Source: an uncultured Collinsella sp. (GTDB lineage Bacteria; Actinomycetota; Coriobacteriia; Coriobacteriales; Coriobacteriaceae). Taken from it: a stretch of DNA of 21,172 nt. Numbering within the stretch: position 1 is the stretch's first letter; every line of letters begins with the position of its first letter. Shown in pieces: positions 13,864 to 21,132 of this stretch. The DNA is taken from the NCBI GenBank assembly GCA_900542235.1, contig UQNB01000033.1:1-21172 (forward strand). The letters run 5' to 3'. The notes under the pieces are model-generated. The model saw nothing but the letters and a program-made list of their open reading frames with translations. It ran no database searches and was not told the origin of the DNA. Position numbers and translations under genes: made by a program.

Positions 13864-15534
13864 CTAGTGGCGAAGTCCCAGCAGGCCGTGGCCGCGATGA
13901 CGGGCGTCGGCGTGCACCTGAGCATGCGGACCGGCGGCCTTGACGGATTCGGGCAGGTGCGAGTACTTCTTCTCGAAGTTCTCCTCGAACATCACGGCCA
14001 AGTTGTGCGCGGCCTCGTCGTAGCGAGCGGTGCTCTGCCAATACTGGCGCGGCACCAGGATGCCGTCGGGTACGCCGTGGCACGTGGTGGGAATGTCGAC
14101 GTTAAAGATGTCGTCGTGCACGAACTCGCTGTCCTCGATGGTACCGTCGAGGGCGCGGGCCACCAGGGCGCGCGTGTAGGCAAGCTCGATGCGATGACCC
14201 ACGCCGTAGCCGCCGCCGATCCAGCCGGTGTTGACCAGGTACACACGCGTGCGGCCGTCGGCGATGCGCTCACCGAGCATCTTGGCATAGACCATGGGGT
14301 CGAGCGGCATAAACGGCTCGCCAAACAGCGAAGAGAACGTGGGCGTGGGCTCGGTGACGCCGACCTCGGTGCCGGGGATCTTGGCCGTAAAGCCCGTCAC
14401 AAAGTGATACATGGCGGAGTCGGCCGTCAGGCGCGAGATGGGCGGCAGCACGCCAAAGGCATCGCAGGTCAGGAAGAGCACGACGCTTGGAGTGGTGCCC
14501 ATGCCCTTGGTCCACGCGTTGGGAATGTGCTCCACAGGGTATGCCACGCGCGTGTTGTGCGTGATCGAGATGTCGTCGTAGTTGGGCTTGCGGTTCTCGT
14601 CGAGCACCACGTTTTCGCAGATCGCGCCAAAGCGGACGGCGTTGAAGATCTCAGGCTCGTGGAACGCGTCCAGGCCCTCGCATTTGGCGTAGCAGCCACC
14701 CTCGATGTTGAAGATGCCCATGTCGGACCAACCGTGTTCGTCGTCGCCGATCAGCAGGCGCGTGGGGTTGGCCGAAAGCGTGGTCTTGCCGGTGCCGGAG
14801 AGGCCAAAGAACACGGCGGTCTCATGCGTGACGGGGTCCATACTGGCCGAGCAATGCATGGGCAGCACGTCGTCCTCGACGGGCAGCAGGTAATTCATGA
14901 CGCTGAAAATGGACTTTTTGATCTCGCCGGAGTAGCCGGTGCCGGCGACCAGAATCACGCGCTCCTGGAAGTTAATGACCACGGCGGCGCTGGAGTTGAG
15001 GCCCTTGATGGCGGGATCGCACTGGTAGCCCGGCGCGGCGAGCACGCAGAAGTCCGGCTCGCCGGTGCGTGCGATTTCACGGGCAAGCGGGCGGGCGAGC
15101 ATCTGCTTAATAAAGAGCGCCTGGCTGGCACGCTCGCAGGCGACAAGCAGACGACGCGTATGGTTGCGGTCGGCACCGGCCATACCGCGAGTGACGAACA
15201 CGTCGCGCTCGTTGAGATAGTCGACGATGCCGGCCTTGATGGCCTCGTAGCTCTCGACAGACAGCGGGCGGTTGACGGCACCCCAGGCAATCTTGTCGTG
15301 AACATCGGGGGTGTCAACGATAAAGCGGTCATTAGGCGAGCGGCCAGTGCGCTCCCCCGTCTCGATCACCAGCGCGCCGTTGGAGGCCATACGACCTTCG
15401 TTGCGACGGATGGCGTGCTCGACGAGCTCGGCTGCCGGCAGGTCGACCAGCAGGCGGGGCTGGTTCTCGGCAGGATCTTCGACCAGCGTAATGCCAAAGT
15501 TGGACAGAACTTCTGCAGGGGTAACACCTGGCAT
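13864..15534 (-). CDS. pckA: Phosphoenolpyruvate carboxykinase (ATP)
   Basis: The enzyme interconverts oxaloacetate plus ATP with PEP, CO2 and ADP, in gluconeogenesis or, in fermenting anaerobes, in the PEP-carboxylating direction. ATP-type motifs are clear: ERTGRSPNDRF (61-71), YSGEIKKSIFSVMNYLLP (201-218), the P-loop GLSGTGKTT (244-252) and the metal-site motif LIGDDEHGW (261-269). The length of 556 is near the family norm of about 540, and the extra lies in an Ala/His-rich C-terminal tail. The start at 15534 has a near-perfect AAAGGAGG seven nt upstream. The upstream frame extension to 15648 is rejected. The gene is transcribed alone, with family A palindrome copy e just after the stop. 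Confidence 0.97.
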   Translation of the reverse strand: MPGVTPAEVLSNFGITLVEDPAENQPRLLVDLPAAELVEHAIRRNEGRMASNGALVIETGERTGRSPNDRFIVDTPDVHDKIAWGAVNRPLSVESYEAIKAGIVDYLNERDVFVTRGMAGADRNHTRRLLVACERASQALFIKQMLARPLAREIARTGEPDFCVLAAPGYQCDPAIKGLNSSAAVVINFQERVILVAGTGYSGEIKKSIFSVMNYLLPVEDDVLPMHCSASMDPVTHETAVFFGLSGTGKTTLSANPTRLLIGDDEHGWSDMGIFNIEGGCYAKCEGLDAFHEPEIFNAVRFGAICENVVLDENRKPNYDDISITHNTRVAYPVEHIPNAWTKGMGTTPSVVLFLTCDAFGVLPPISRLTADSAMYHFVTGFTAKIPGTEVGVTEPTPTFSSLFGEPFMPLDPMVYAKMLGERIADGRTRVYLVNTGWIGGGYGVGHRIELAYTRALVARALDGTIEDSEFVHDDIFNVDIPTTCHGVPDGILVPRQYWQSTARYDEAAHNLAVMFEENFEKKYSHLPESVKAAGPHAQVHADARHRGHGLLGLRH

Positions 15535-15928
15535 GGGGCCTCCTTTAAAAGCGCGACACGTGGACGAGGCGCGCACTTTACTCACGTAAAGCCCGTTGTA
15601 CCCGATATGCAAAAACGTTTTTGCGGCAACGGCGAAGCACCCGCCCAACGGTCAAAAATCGCACGCAAGCGGCCTAGTCATTGGGGACGTTCTTAAACGA
15701 CTAGTCGTTGGGGACGCTCATGAACAGGCAACAACCGAGGAGTGTCCCCGGATGCCGGCACTTAGGGACGTTCCCAAAATGCCGGCACATAAGGAACGTC
15801 CCCAAGTGCCGACCGCACGTTTGCCGACAAATTACAGCCACCCGCCGAAATTATTGAACAACCTGCTCAAAAACACGAATGGACACCACCGCGACTATAC
15901 TAGAGCGCAGTAAGAGAAAGGAACCGCC
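15535..15928. other. Gene-free stretch between divergent pckA and flippase genes
   Basis: This stretch must hold promoters for both divergent genes. It carries family D repeats in its middle part (15674-15813) and TATACT (15896-15901), a -10-like box before the flippase gene without a clear -35 box. I see no gene in it. Confidence 0.6.
15674..15813. repeat. Family D repeat cluster (GGGGACGTTC / TGCCGGCAC motifs)
   Basis: Two direct repeats start the cluster: CTAGTCATTGGGGACGTTCT (from 15674) and CTAGTCGTTGGGGACGCTCA (from 15701). Then come GTGTCCCC, ATGCCGGCAC twice (around 15754 and 15780), and AACGTCCCCAAGTGCCG (15795-15811), an inverted form of the same motif and identical to 2944-2960. 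The mixture of direct and inverted GGGGACGTTC units resembles REP or RAYT-associated sequences. Confidence 0.75.
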
Positions 15929-17509
15929 TTGAGTATCACGCCCCTCGATAGCATCCGCCGCGCCATCGCCCGCCGCAATGGCGTCGCCGACCCTGCCGTA
16001 GCGAGCAATAGCACCGCAAAGGCCCAGGGCGGACGCATTGAGAACGGCCTGTTCCCCGCCTCCCACACGGCCGAAGAGCTCGCGCGCATCCAGGAGCTGA
16101 GCCAGCGCAACGCAGGCGGCCCCGACAGCAGCCAGGCCACGCGCCGTCGCCGCGAGCGCAATCGCGAGCCCGGACCCATCCACCGCATGGTCAACGCCTG
16201 GTGGAACCGCCTGCTCGGCGCTGTCTACGGCGGCGGCTTCTCCACGCAGGAAGCCGAATACGAGGAGCACGCCACCCGCCGCGACTATCTCTGGAATACT
16301 CTGGGCACCGCCGTGTGGGGTTTCGCGTTTCCCCTGCTCACCATTGTGTCCACGCAGCTTGTGGGCGCCGAGGAAGCCGGCAAGTTCTCCATCGCCTTTG
16401 TCACCGGCACGCTCATCATGATCGCGTGCAACTACGGCGTGCGCAACTTTCAGGTCTCGGACATCGACGAAAAAACCTCCTTCGCCTCCTACCAGCTCAA
16501 CCGCTGGCTCTGCGGAGCGCTCGCCCTAGGCTGCGGCCTCATGTACAGCAGCGCCCGCGGCTACGATGCGCAGATGGCGACGATTGGCCTGGGCGTCTAC
16601 CTGTATAAGGTGATCGACGGCGTGGCGGACGTGTACGAGGGCCGCCTGCAGCAGGCCGATAAACTCTACCTGGCCGGCATGAGCCAAACGCTACGCTCCG
16701 TCGGCGTCATCGTGGTCTTTAGCGTGGCGCTGTTCCTTACGCGCAGCATGCCCATCGCGGCCATGGCCATGGGTGTCACCGCCATCGCCTCGCTCGTGCT
16801 GGTCACCGCCCCGCTCGCCCTGCTCGAGACCGAAAAATCGCGCCGCGTGAGCCTGCGCGAGGTCGGCCACCTGTTTGTCCAGTGTGCTCCGCTCTTTGGC
16901 GCGCTCTTCCTGTTCAACCTCATCGAGAGCATGCCCAAGTTTGTGATGGAAGGCACGCTGGCCTACAAATACCAGCTGTACTTTAATGCCCTGTTCTTTC
17001 CGGCGCAGGCTATTTTGCTGAGCATTGGATTTGTCTATAAACCGCAGCTTTTGCGTCTGTCGAGTATTTGGGCGAACCCACGCAAACGCCGCCGTTTTGA
17101 CTTGATTATTATTGCCGTTATGGCGCTGATCGTGGCCATCACCGGCGTGTGCGCCGCATTTATGGCAGGCCCCGGCATTCCCCTCATGAGCTTTATGTAC
17201 GGCCTCAACTTTGAGCGCTACCACACATTGGCGCTGCTGATGGTCGTCGCCGGCGGCGTAACCGCAGCCATCGATTTTATCTATGCCATTATCACGGTGC
17301 TGCGCCACGCTGGAGACGTCACCAAAATCTACCTGATCTGCTTTGCCGTGAGCGTGGTGCTCCCGGTGATCCTGATCAACCTGCTGGGCCTGATGGGCGC
17401 CGTGGTGAGCTACCTGGCGGTCATGGCCCTACTGCTGGTGTTGTTGATAATCGAATACGCCCACATCCGCCAGCGCATCGAACGCGACCGTAACCCATAC
17501 GGCGCCTAA
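15929..17509 (+). CDS. Polysaccharide flippase-like integral membrane protein (MOP/Wzx-like)
   Basis: The 526-residue protein has about 127 N-terminal hydrophilic residues, rich in Arg, Ala and Glu, then roughly twelve to fourteen hydrophobic segments. The first membrane segments (LWNTLGTAVWGFAFPLLTIV, 121-140, and FSIAFVTGTLIMIACNYGV) resemble oligosaccharide flippases of the MOP superfamily, which move lipid-linked sugars across the membrane. The long cytoplasmic N-terminal part is not usual for Wzx and I cannot assign it. The start is a TTG at 15929 with AAAGGA about 7 nt upstream. No other in-frame ATG is as well placed. No glycosyltransferase cluster surrounds it, although a TagO-like transferase lies 6.6 kb away. 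The specific substrate is unknown, and a related multi-pass exporter is possible. Confidence 0.75.
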   Translation: MSITPLDSIRRAIARRNGVADPAVASNSTAKAQGGRIENGLFPASHTAEELARIQELSQRNAGGPDSSQATRRRRERNREPGPIHRMVNAWWNRLLGAVYGGGFSTQEAEYEEHATRRDYLWNTLGTAVWGFAFPLLTIVSTQLVGAEEAGKFSIAFVTGTLIMIACNYGVRNFQVSDIDEKTSFASYQLNRWLCGALALGCGLMYSSARGYDAQMATIGLGVYLYKVIDGVADVYEGRLQQADKLYLAGMSQTLRSVGVIVVFSVALFLTRSMPIAAMAMGVTAIASLVLVTAPLALLETEKSRRVSLREVGHLFVQCAPLFGALFLFNLIESMPKFVMEGTLAYKYQLYFNALFFPAQAILLSIGFVYKPQLLRLSSIWANPRKRRRFDLIIIAVMALIVAITGVCAAFMAGPGIPLMSFMYGLNFERYHTLALLMVVAGGVTAAIDFIYAIITVLRHAGDVTKIYLICFAVSVVLPVILINLLGLMGAVVSYLAVMALLLVLLIIEYAHIRQRIERDRNPYGA

Positions 17510-17544
17510 TTAGCTGCCCCCGGTCACCGGAATTAACGATGGAA

Positions 17545-17728
17545 TCACCCCGGCTGGGGTCTCGTTGCGGACGATTTGCGACACGCAAAACTAAGTGAGT
17601 AGACTTTTGCCGAATCCCTGACCACACAGGCAAAACACAAGTCAGTGACCTGCGGTTTTGTTGAGGCAAATTTGCCGGCTGCTCGGCATTTCAAAAAAAG
17701 TCTACTCACTTAGCCAGCGGGCAGCCAA
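17545..17728 (+). repeat. Family B 184-nt element, copy 1
   Basis: The element starts with a CCCC/GGGG mini-hairpin (17548-17559) and TCTCGTTG. A 123-nt core (17591-17713) follows, bounded by an 18-bp perfect inverted repeat, CTAAGTGAGTAGACTTTT and its complement at 17696-17713. Inside the core TGCCGA/TCGGCA (17608-17613, 17683-17688) extends the stem, and CAAAAC/GTTTTG (17631-17636, 17655-17660) makes an inner hairpin. It aligns without gaps to 20649-20832. It lies 36 nt after the flippase stop. Confidence 0.85.
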
Positions 17729-17765
17729 ATGATTATTTAATCCCCGTCCCAGAAAAATCATTTGG
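17725..17765. repeat. Family C palindrome, copy 2
   Basis: CCAAATGATTATTT and AAAAATCATTTGG pair with one mismatch around the same AATCCCCGTCCCAG loop as copy 1. The outer stem bases differ from copy 1 but pair within this copy. It sits between the family B element and the 3' end of the metallophosphoesterase gene. A related fragment CCCGTCCCAAATTAG occurs at about 17799. Confidence 0.8.
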
Positions 17766-17825
17766 TTGGCAGAAGGGCAAAAGCAGTCAAAAAAGCCCGT
17801 CCCAAATTAGCGACCCCTTGCGCCA

Positions 17826-18665
17826 TCATTCTCCAGGCTTGATATTTGCGTAGAACTCCGCACCATCATCCAGGCGCAGGATACCTACGCGGCCGAACTC
17901 CGACCCAGTGGCGGCGGCGCAGTCGATGTCGATGCGATCGGGCACGCCGGCGGTATCCTCGCCGCCCAGGCGCACAATCTGCCCACGGCCCGACTCCTCA
18001 TCGAGCCCCGCCAGGCCGCCTACCTCGCAATAACGCCCGAGCGACACCGTTGGCGTGTGGCCGCTCACCACGACCGGACCCTTGCCCTCGGCAGAAAGCA
18101 ACCCCGTCGGCGCATCCCAATAGCCGTGACGAATCCACAGCAAGTCATCGGACGACTGCACGGCAAGCATCTGCTTCAGCAGTTCGCGATCGGCATCCAA
18201 CGCTCCGGCACCATCGGCACAATCAACCCCATGTTCAAGCAAAAACGCCCGCGCCGCCTCGGTTTGGATGCCGGCATGTACCAGCAGGTACGGGCGCTCG
18301 TCAGTCTCGGCCACCGCGTAGAGCGGCAGCGTCGCAATCCAACGCACGAGCTCCTCGTAAGCCTCAAATTCCATATCGTTGAGCTGCTGACGGGTAGTCC
18401 AACCGCCGTTGATATCCCAGGTCTCGGCATCGAGCGGATCCTGGCCAATGATGGCATCGAGCATGATCTGCTCGTGATTACCCTTGAGCACGCGGGCGTT
18501 GGGTAGCGAGCGCACGAGCTTAATAACGCCGACCGGATCGGGGCCGCGATCGATCATGTCGCCCAGCACATATAGCGTATCGTCGGACGCCAGCGAAATC
18601 TTGGACAGGGCCTCGTCAAGCGCACGCACGTGCCCGTGAGCATCGGATGTCACATAGATCGCCAT
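17826..18665 (-). CDS. Metallophosphoesterase (serine/threonine phosphatase / ApaH-like)
   Basis: A two-metal calcineurin-type phosphoesterase of 279 residues. All signature motifs are present in order: SDAHGH (7-12), GDMIDRG (35-41), KGNHE (61-65), VHAG (129-132) and SGHTP (201-205). GDMIDRGPD and KGNHE are shared by PrpA/PrpE-type protein phosphatases and ApaH-type diadenosine tetraphosphatases, so the substrate may be a phosphoprotein, a dinucleoside polyphosphate or an RNA cap. The start at 18665 has AGAGAGG about 8 nt upstream. It is a single gene, divergent from the antiporter and convergent with the flippase. Family assignment is firm and substrate unknown. Confidence 0.9.
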   Translation of the reverse strand: MAIYVTSDAHGHVRALDEALSKISLASDDTLYVLGDMIDRGPDPVGVIKLVRSLPNARVLKGNHEQIMLDAIIGQDPLDAETWDINGGWTTRQQLNDMEFEAYEELVRWIATLPLYAVAETDERPYLLVHAGIQTEAARAFLLEHGVDCADGAGALDADRELLKQMLAVQSSDDLLWIRHGYWDAPTGLLSAEGKGPVVVSGHTPTVSLGRYCEVGGLAGLDEESGRGQIVRLGGEDTAGVPDRIDIDCAAATGSEFGRVGILRLDDGAEFYANIKPGE

Positions 18666-18990
18666 GGAACGCCTCTCTTTGCATTGCGGCCGAAGCCCGG
18701 CGCCGCAACTAAAACTTCAAGTTGAACTTAAACGTTATCCATTGTACTCCGTTGCAATAAAGCTGGGAAGGGTTGCATGCAGTCAACGGTCGCCAGCGCA
18801 CGCCTGCCAACCCGCGCCGCCCACGCCACGCCGTCTGGCCCAGCGCCCCGACCAGCGACGCTCGCATCGCAGCCTCGTGTCGAAAATGCGCACGCCCGCA
18901 ATCCAGGCCCATAAACCCACCACCTTTGGGTACAAATAACCGCAGACAACTGACCGTGCCACGCCAACCACCCAGGAGCGGACACCATCC
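18666..18990. other. Gene-free stretch between divergent phosphoesterase and antiporter genes
   Basis: It must contain the promoters of both genes, but I see no confident -35/-10 pair. A TACAAT box on the minus strand lies near 18740-18750. The middle (about 18790-18920) is very GC-rich, codes on no frame convincingly, and has no repeats shared with the rest of the window. Confidence 0.5.
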
Positions 18991-20592
18991 ATGAACCAGA
19001 TACTTCTCTTTATCGGCCTCGTCATTATTCTGTGCCTGACCATCAAACCCGTCGGCAAAAAGCTCCCCTTCCCCACCCTGCTCATCTTTATCGTGCTCGG
19101 CATGCTGCTGGGCGTCAACGGCCCGGCGCACATCGACTTTAGCGACTATGCGCTCACCGAAACCGTCTGCAGCACGGCGCTGCTGTTCATCATGTTCTAC
19201 GGCGGTTTTAACACTAACATCGACCGTGCCAAACCCGTCGCCGTGGCCGCGGTGCTACTGAGCACGCTCGGCGTCGTCATCACCGCTGGCATCACGGGCG
19301 TGTTCGCGCACTTTGTACTGGGCTTCGACTGGATCGGCGGCCTGCTGCTGGGATCAGTCGTGGCATCGACCGACGCGGCGAGCGTCTTTAGCGTGCTGCG
19401 CGAGCACAGCCTGTCGCTGAGAGGTGGCACCGACTCGCTACTCGAGGTCGAATCGGGCTCCAACGACCCCGTCGCCTACATGCTCACCGCCGTGCTCGCC
19501 ACACTCGCGGCCAGCGGCGACATTAACATCCCCGTTCTGCTGGCCAAGCAAATCATCCTAGGCGCGGGGCTGGGCCTTGCCATCGGTTGGACATCCAGCC
19601 GCCTGATTGAGCGTGCGCACGCAACGGCTGAGGGCGCACAGACCATCTTCTTGTTCGCCGTAGCCATCGTCGCCTACGCGCTGCCGAGCTATCTGGGCGG
19701 CAACGGCTTTTTGGCCGTATACCTTGCCGGCATCGTGCTAGGCGCGAGCGACATCACCGGCAAGGTCGAGATGGCGCACTTCTTTGACACCGTCACCGAG
19801 ATGGCCGAGATGACCATCTTCTTTTTGCTGGGCCTGCTCGTCACGCCCGCGCGCCTGCCGCAAATGCTGCTACCCGGCCTGGCGCTCATGGCGTTTATGC
19901 TCTTCGTGAGCCGCCCCATCGCCGTGGGCCTGCTGCTGGCGCCCTTTAAGACCAACCCTCGCCAAGTTGCGCTCGTAAGCTGGGCGGGTCTGCGCGGCGC
20001 GGCTTCGGTCGTATTTAGTCTCTTTGCCGTGGTAACCGGTGTTCCCGGTGGTCACGACCTGTTTGACCTGGTGTTTGTGATTGCCGTGTCAAGCATTGTG
20101 GTGCAGGGATCGCTGCTGCCGGCGGTGGCGAAAAAGCTCGACATGATCGACGCAGAAGGCGACGTGCGCCGCACGTTTAACGACTACCGCGACGAAGACG
20201 GCATGTCGTTCGTCAAGCTCAAGGTGGGAGCGGGACACCCGTTTGCCGGGCGCTCGCTTGCCGATATTGGCAGCGCTACGAACATGCTCGTCATCCTGGT
20301 GCTGCGCGATGGCGCGCACCCGGTACTGCCCAACGGGGATACCGTGATCGAAGAAGGCGACCTTCTGGTTATGGCCGCACCGACGTTTGAAGAGCGTGCC
20401 GAGGTTACGTTGCGCGAGGTCACCGTAACGCCCCACGGTCGCCTGGCCGGCCAGCGCCTGCGCGACGTGCCGCAAGGCAAGCACCCGTTTATCGTGGTGA
20501 TGCTCAAGCGCGACGGCCAAACGATCATCCCCGACGGAAACACCCTCATATACGCCGGTGACGAAGCCGTCATCGCCACGCTGGCGTCGTAG
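18991..20592 (+). CDS. CPA1-type cation/proton antiporter with two C-terminal RCK_C domains
   Basis: The 533-residue membrane protein exchanges a monovalent cation (K+ or Na+) for protons. About twelve hydrophobic segments fill residues 1-385. The transport-site motifs STDAASVFS (126-134) and ESGSNDPVAY (154-163) match the NhaP2/CvrA group, as does AGLRGAASVVFSLF near residue 335. The cytoplasmic tail has two consecutive RCK_C (TrkA-C-like) modules, about 404-462 and 467-533, each with a G-x-L-A-G-x-x-L-x-D pattern followed by a P-x-G-x-T hairpin. Such modules gate transport in response to ligands, c-di-AMP in some Gram-positives. The ATG at 18991 has AGGAG 12 nt upstream, rather distant. A family B element follows the stop. 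K+/H+ exchange is the better guess because NhaP2-like proteins carry such tails. Confidence 0.88.
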   Translation: MNQILLFIGLVIILCLTIKPVGKKLPFPTLLIFIVLGMLLGVNGPAHIDFSDYALTETVCSTALLFIMFYGGFNTNIDRAKPVAVAAVLLSTLGVVITAGITGVFAHFVLGFDWIGGLLLGSVVASTDAASVFSVLREHSLSLRGGTDSLLEVESGSNDPVAYMLTAVLATLAASGDINIPVLLAKQIILGAGLGLAIGWTSSRLIERAHATAEGAQTIFLFAVAIVAYALPSYLGGNGFLAVYLAGIVLGASDITGKVEMAHFFDTVTEMAEMTIFFLLGLLVTPARLPQMLLPGLALMAFMLFVSRPIAVGLLLAPFKTNPRQVALVSWAGLRGAASVVFSLFAVVTGVPGGHDLFDLVFVIAVSSIVVQGSLLPAVAKKLDMIDAEGDVRRTFNDYRDEDGMSFVKLKVGAGHPFAGRSLADIGSATNMLVILVLRDGAHPVLPNGDTVIEEGDLLVMAAPTFEERAEVTLREVTVTPHGRLAGQRLRDVPQGKHPFIVVMLKRDGQTIIPDGNTLIYAGDEAVIATLAS

Positions 20593-20648
20593 TGGCCATG
20601 GGGTAGCTAAAAGAGACACATCCCGAATTGGCTACATTTGAGCATCAA

Positions 20649-20832
20649 TCGCCCCGACAGGGGTCTCGTTGAGGACAGTTAGTGTCTCTCAAGACTAAGT
20701 GAGTAGGCTTTTGTCGAATCGCCGACCACGTCACCAAAGCACAAGTCTGTGACCTGCGGGTTTGTTGAAGAAAAGACTTCGGGTGCTCAGCATTTCCAAA
20801 AAAGCCTACTCACTTAGCCGGCGGGTGGCCAT
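20649..20832 (+). repeat. Family B 184-nt element, copy 2
   Basis: It aligns base for base with copy 1 (constant offset 3104). It has CCCC/GGGG at 20652-20663 and a 123-nt core (20695-20817) with an 18-bp perfect inverted repeat, CTAAGTGAGTAGGCTTTT and complement at 20800-20817. By hand count about 100 of 123 core bases match copy 1. One stem pair changes from A-T to G-C on both arms together. It lies 57 nt after the antiporter stop. Confidence 0.85.
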
Positions 20833-20924
20833 AATAGAACCGCCGCGACGTCGTTGGACTCCGTTGCGACGGTTTATCATGCATTTTCGCACAGCCGTGG
20901 GCACAAACACCCCGTCGCCCCATA

Positions 20925-20949
20925 TGACAAAGGGGCAGTCCCTTTGTCA
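20925..20949. repeat. Short palindrome related to family A (copy f)
   Basis: TGACAAAGGG (20925-20934) and CCCTTTGTCA (20940-20949) pair perfectly around GCAGT. The ACAAAGG/CCTTTGT inner stem is shared with family A, but the outer stem and loop differ and there is no flanking A/T-run. Confidence 0.7.
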
Positions 20950-21023
20950 CATTAAATAGAACTTCAGCAAGAAGCTGAGGAAAAAGAAGACCGAATGAGC
21001 CACCGCTCGCATCGCAACCATGG

Positions 21024-21029
21024 TATAAA
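21024..21029 (+). promoter_or_regulatory. Possible -10 box before a short terminated transcript
   Basis: TATAAAT with a preceding TGG is close to a consensus -10 box, but no -35 box is clear at the usual distance. A transcript starting near 21036 would be about 55 nt long, contain a CTCC/GGAG hairpin (21039-21051) and end at the terminator at 21063-21093. Confidence 0.25.
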
Positions 21030-21062
21030 TGGATTGCGCTCCTTTATGGAGGGCAGTCAAGG

Positions 21063-21093
21063 GCCGGGGGATCCCCCCGGCATTTTTGTTTTT
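21063..21093 (+). terminator. Strong intrinsic terminator
   Basis: GCCGGGGG (21063-21070) and CCCCCGGC (21074-21081) pair perfectly with a three-base loop, followed by A and TTTTTGTTTTT. It is about 470 nt past the antiporter stop, so it either ends a long 3' UTR or a separate short RNA. The tail is only on the plus strand. Confidence 0.85.
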
Positions 21094-21132
21094 AGGTCAA
21101 CAGGAAATCGAGCGAAAGGTTGATTTCCGATC

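Larger units (their letters stand above)
17510..17825. other. Gene-free stretch between convergent flippase and phosphoesterase genes
   Basis: The stretch is filled almost entirely by the family B element, the overlapping family C palindrome and a further CCCGTCCC fragment. I see no classical T-tailed terminator and no gene. Confidence 0.65.
20593..21132. other. Gene-free stretch after the antiporter
   Basis: It holds the family B copy 2, palindrome f, a TTCAGC/GCTGAG hairpin (about 20962-20979), a possible promoter and a terminator (21024-21093), and a pair of overlapping hairpins at 21097-21128. A 42-codon frame starting at about 20996 runs through the terminator and is not believed. Confidence 0.55.

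Noticed and set aside
20996..21124. 42-codon plus-strand frame starting MSHRSHRNHG
   Set aside because: It reads straight through a perfect GC hairpin and T-run terminator and has no ribosome-binding site.
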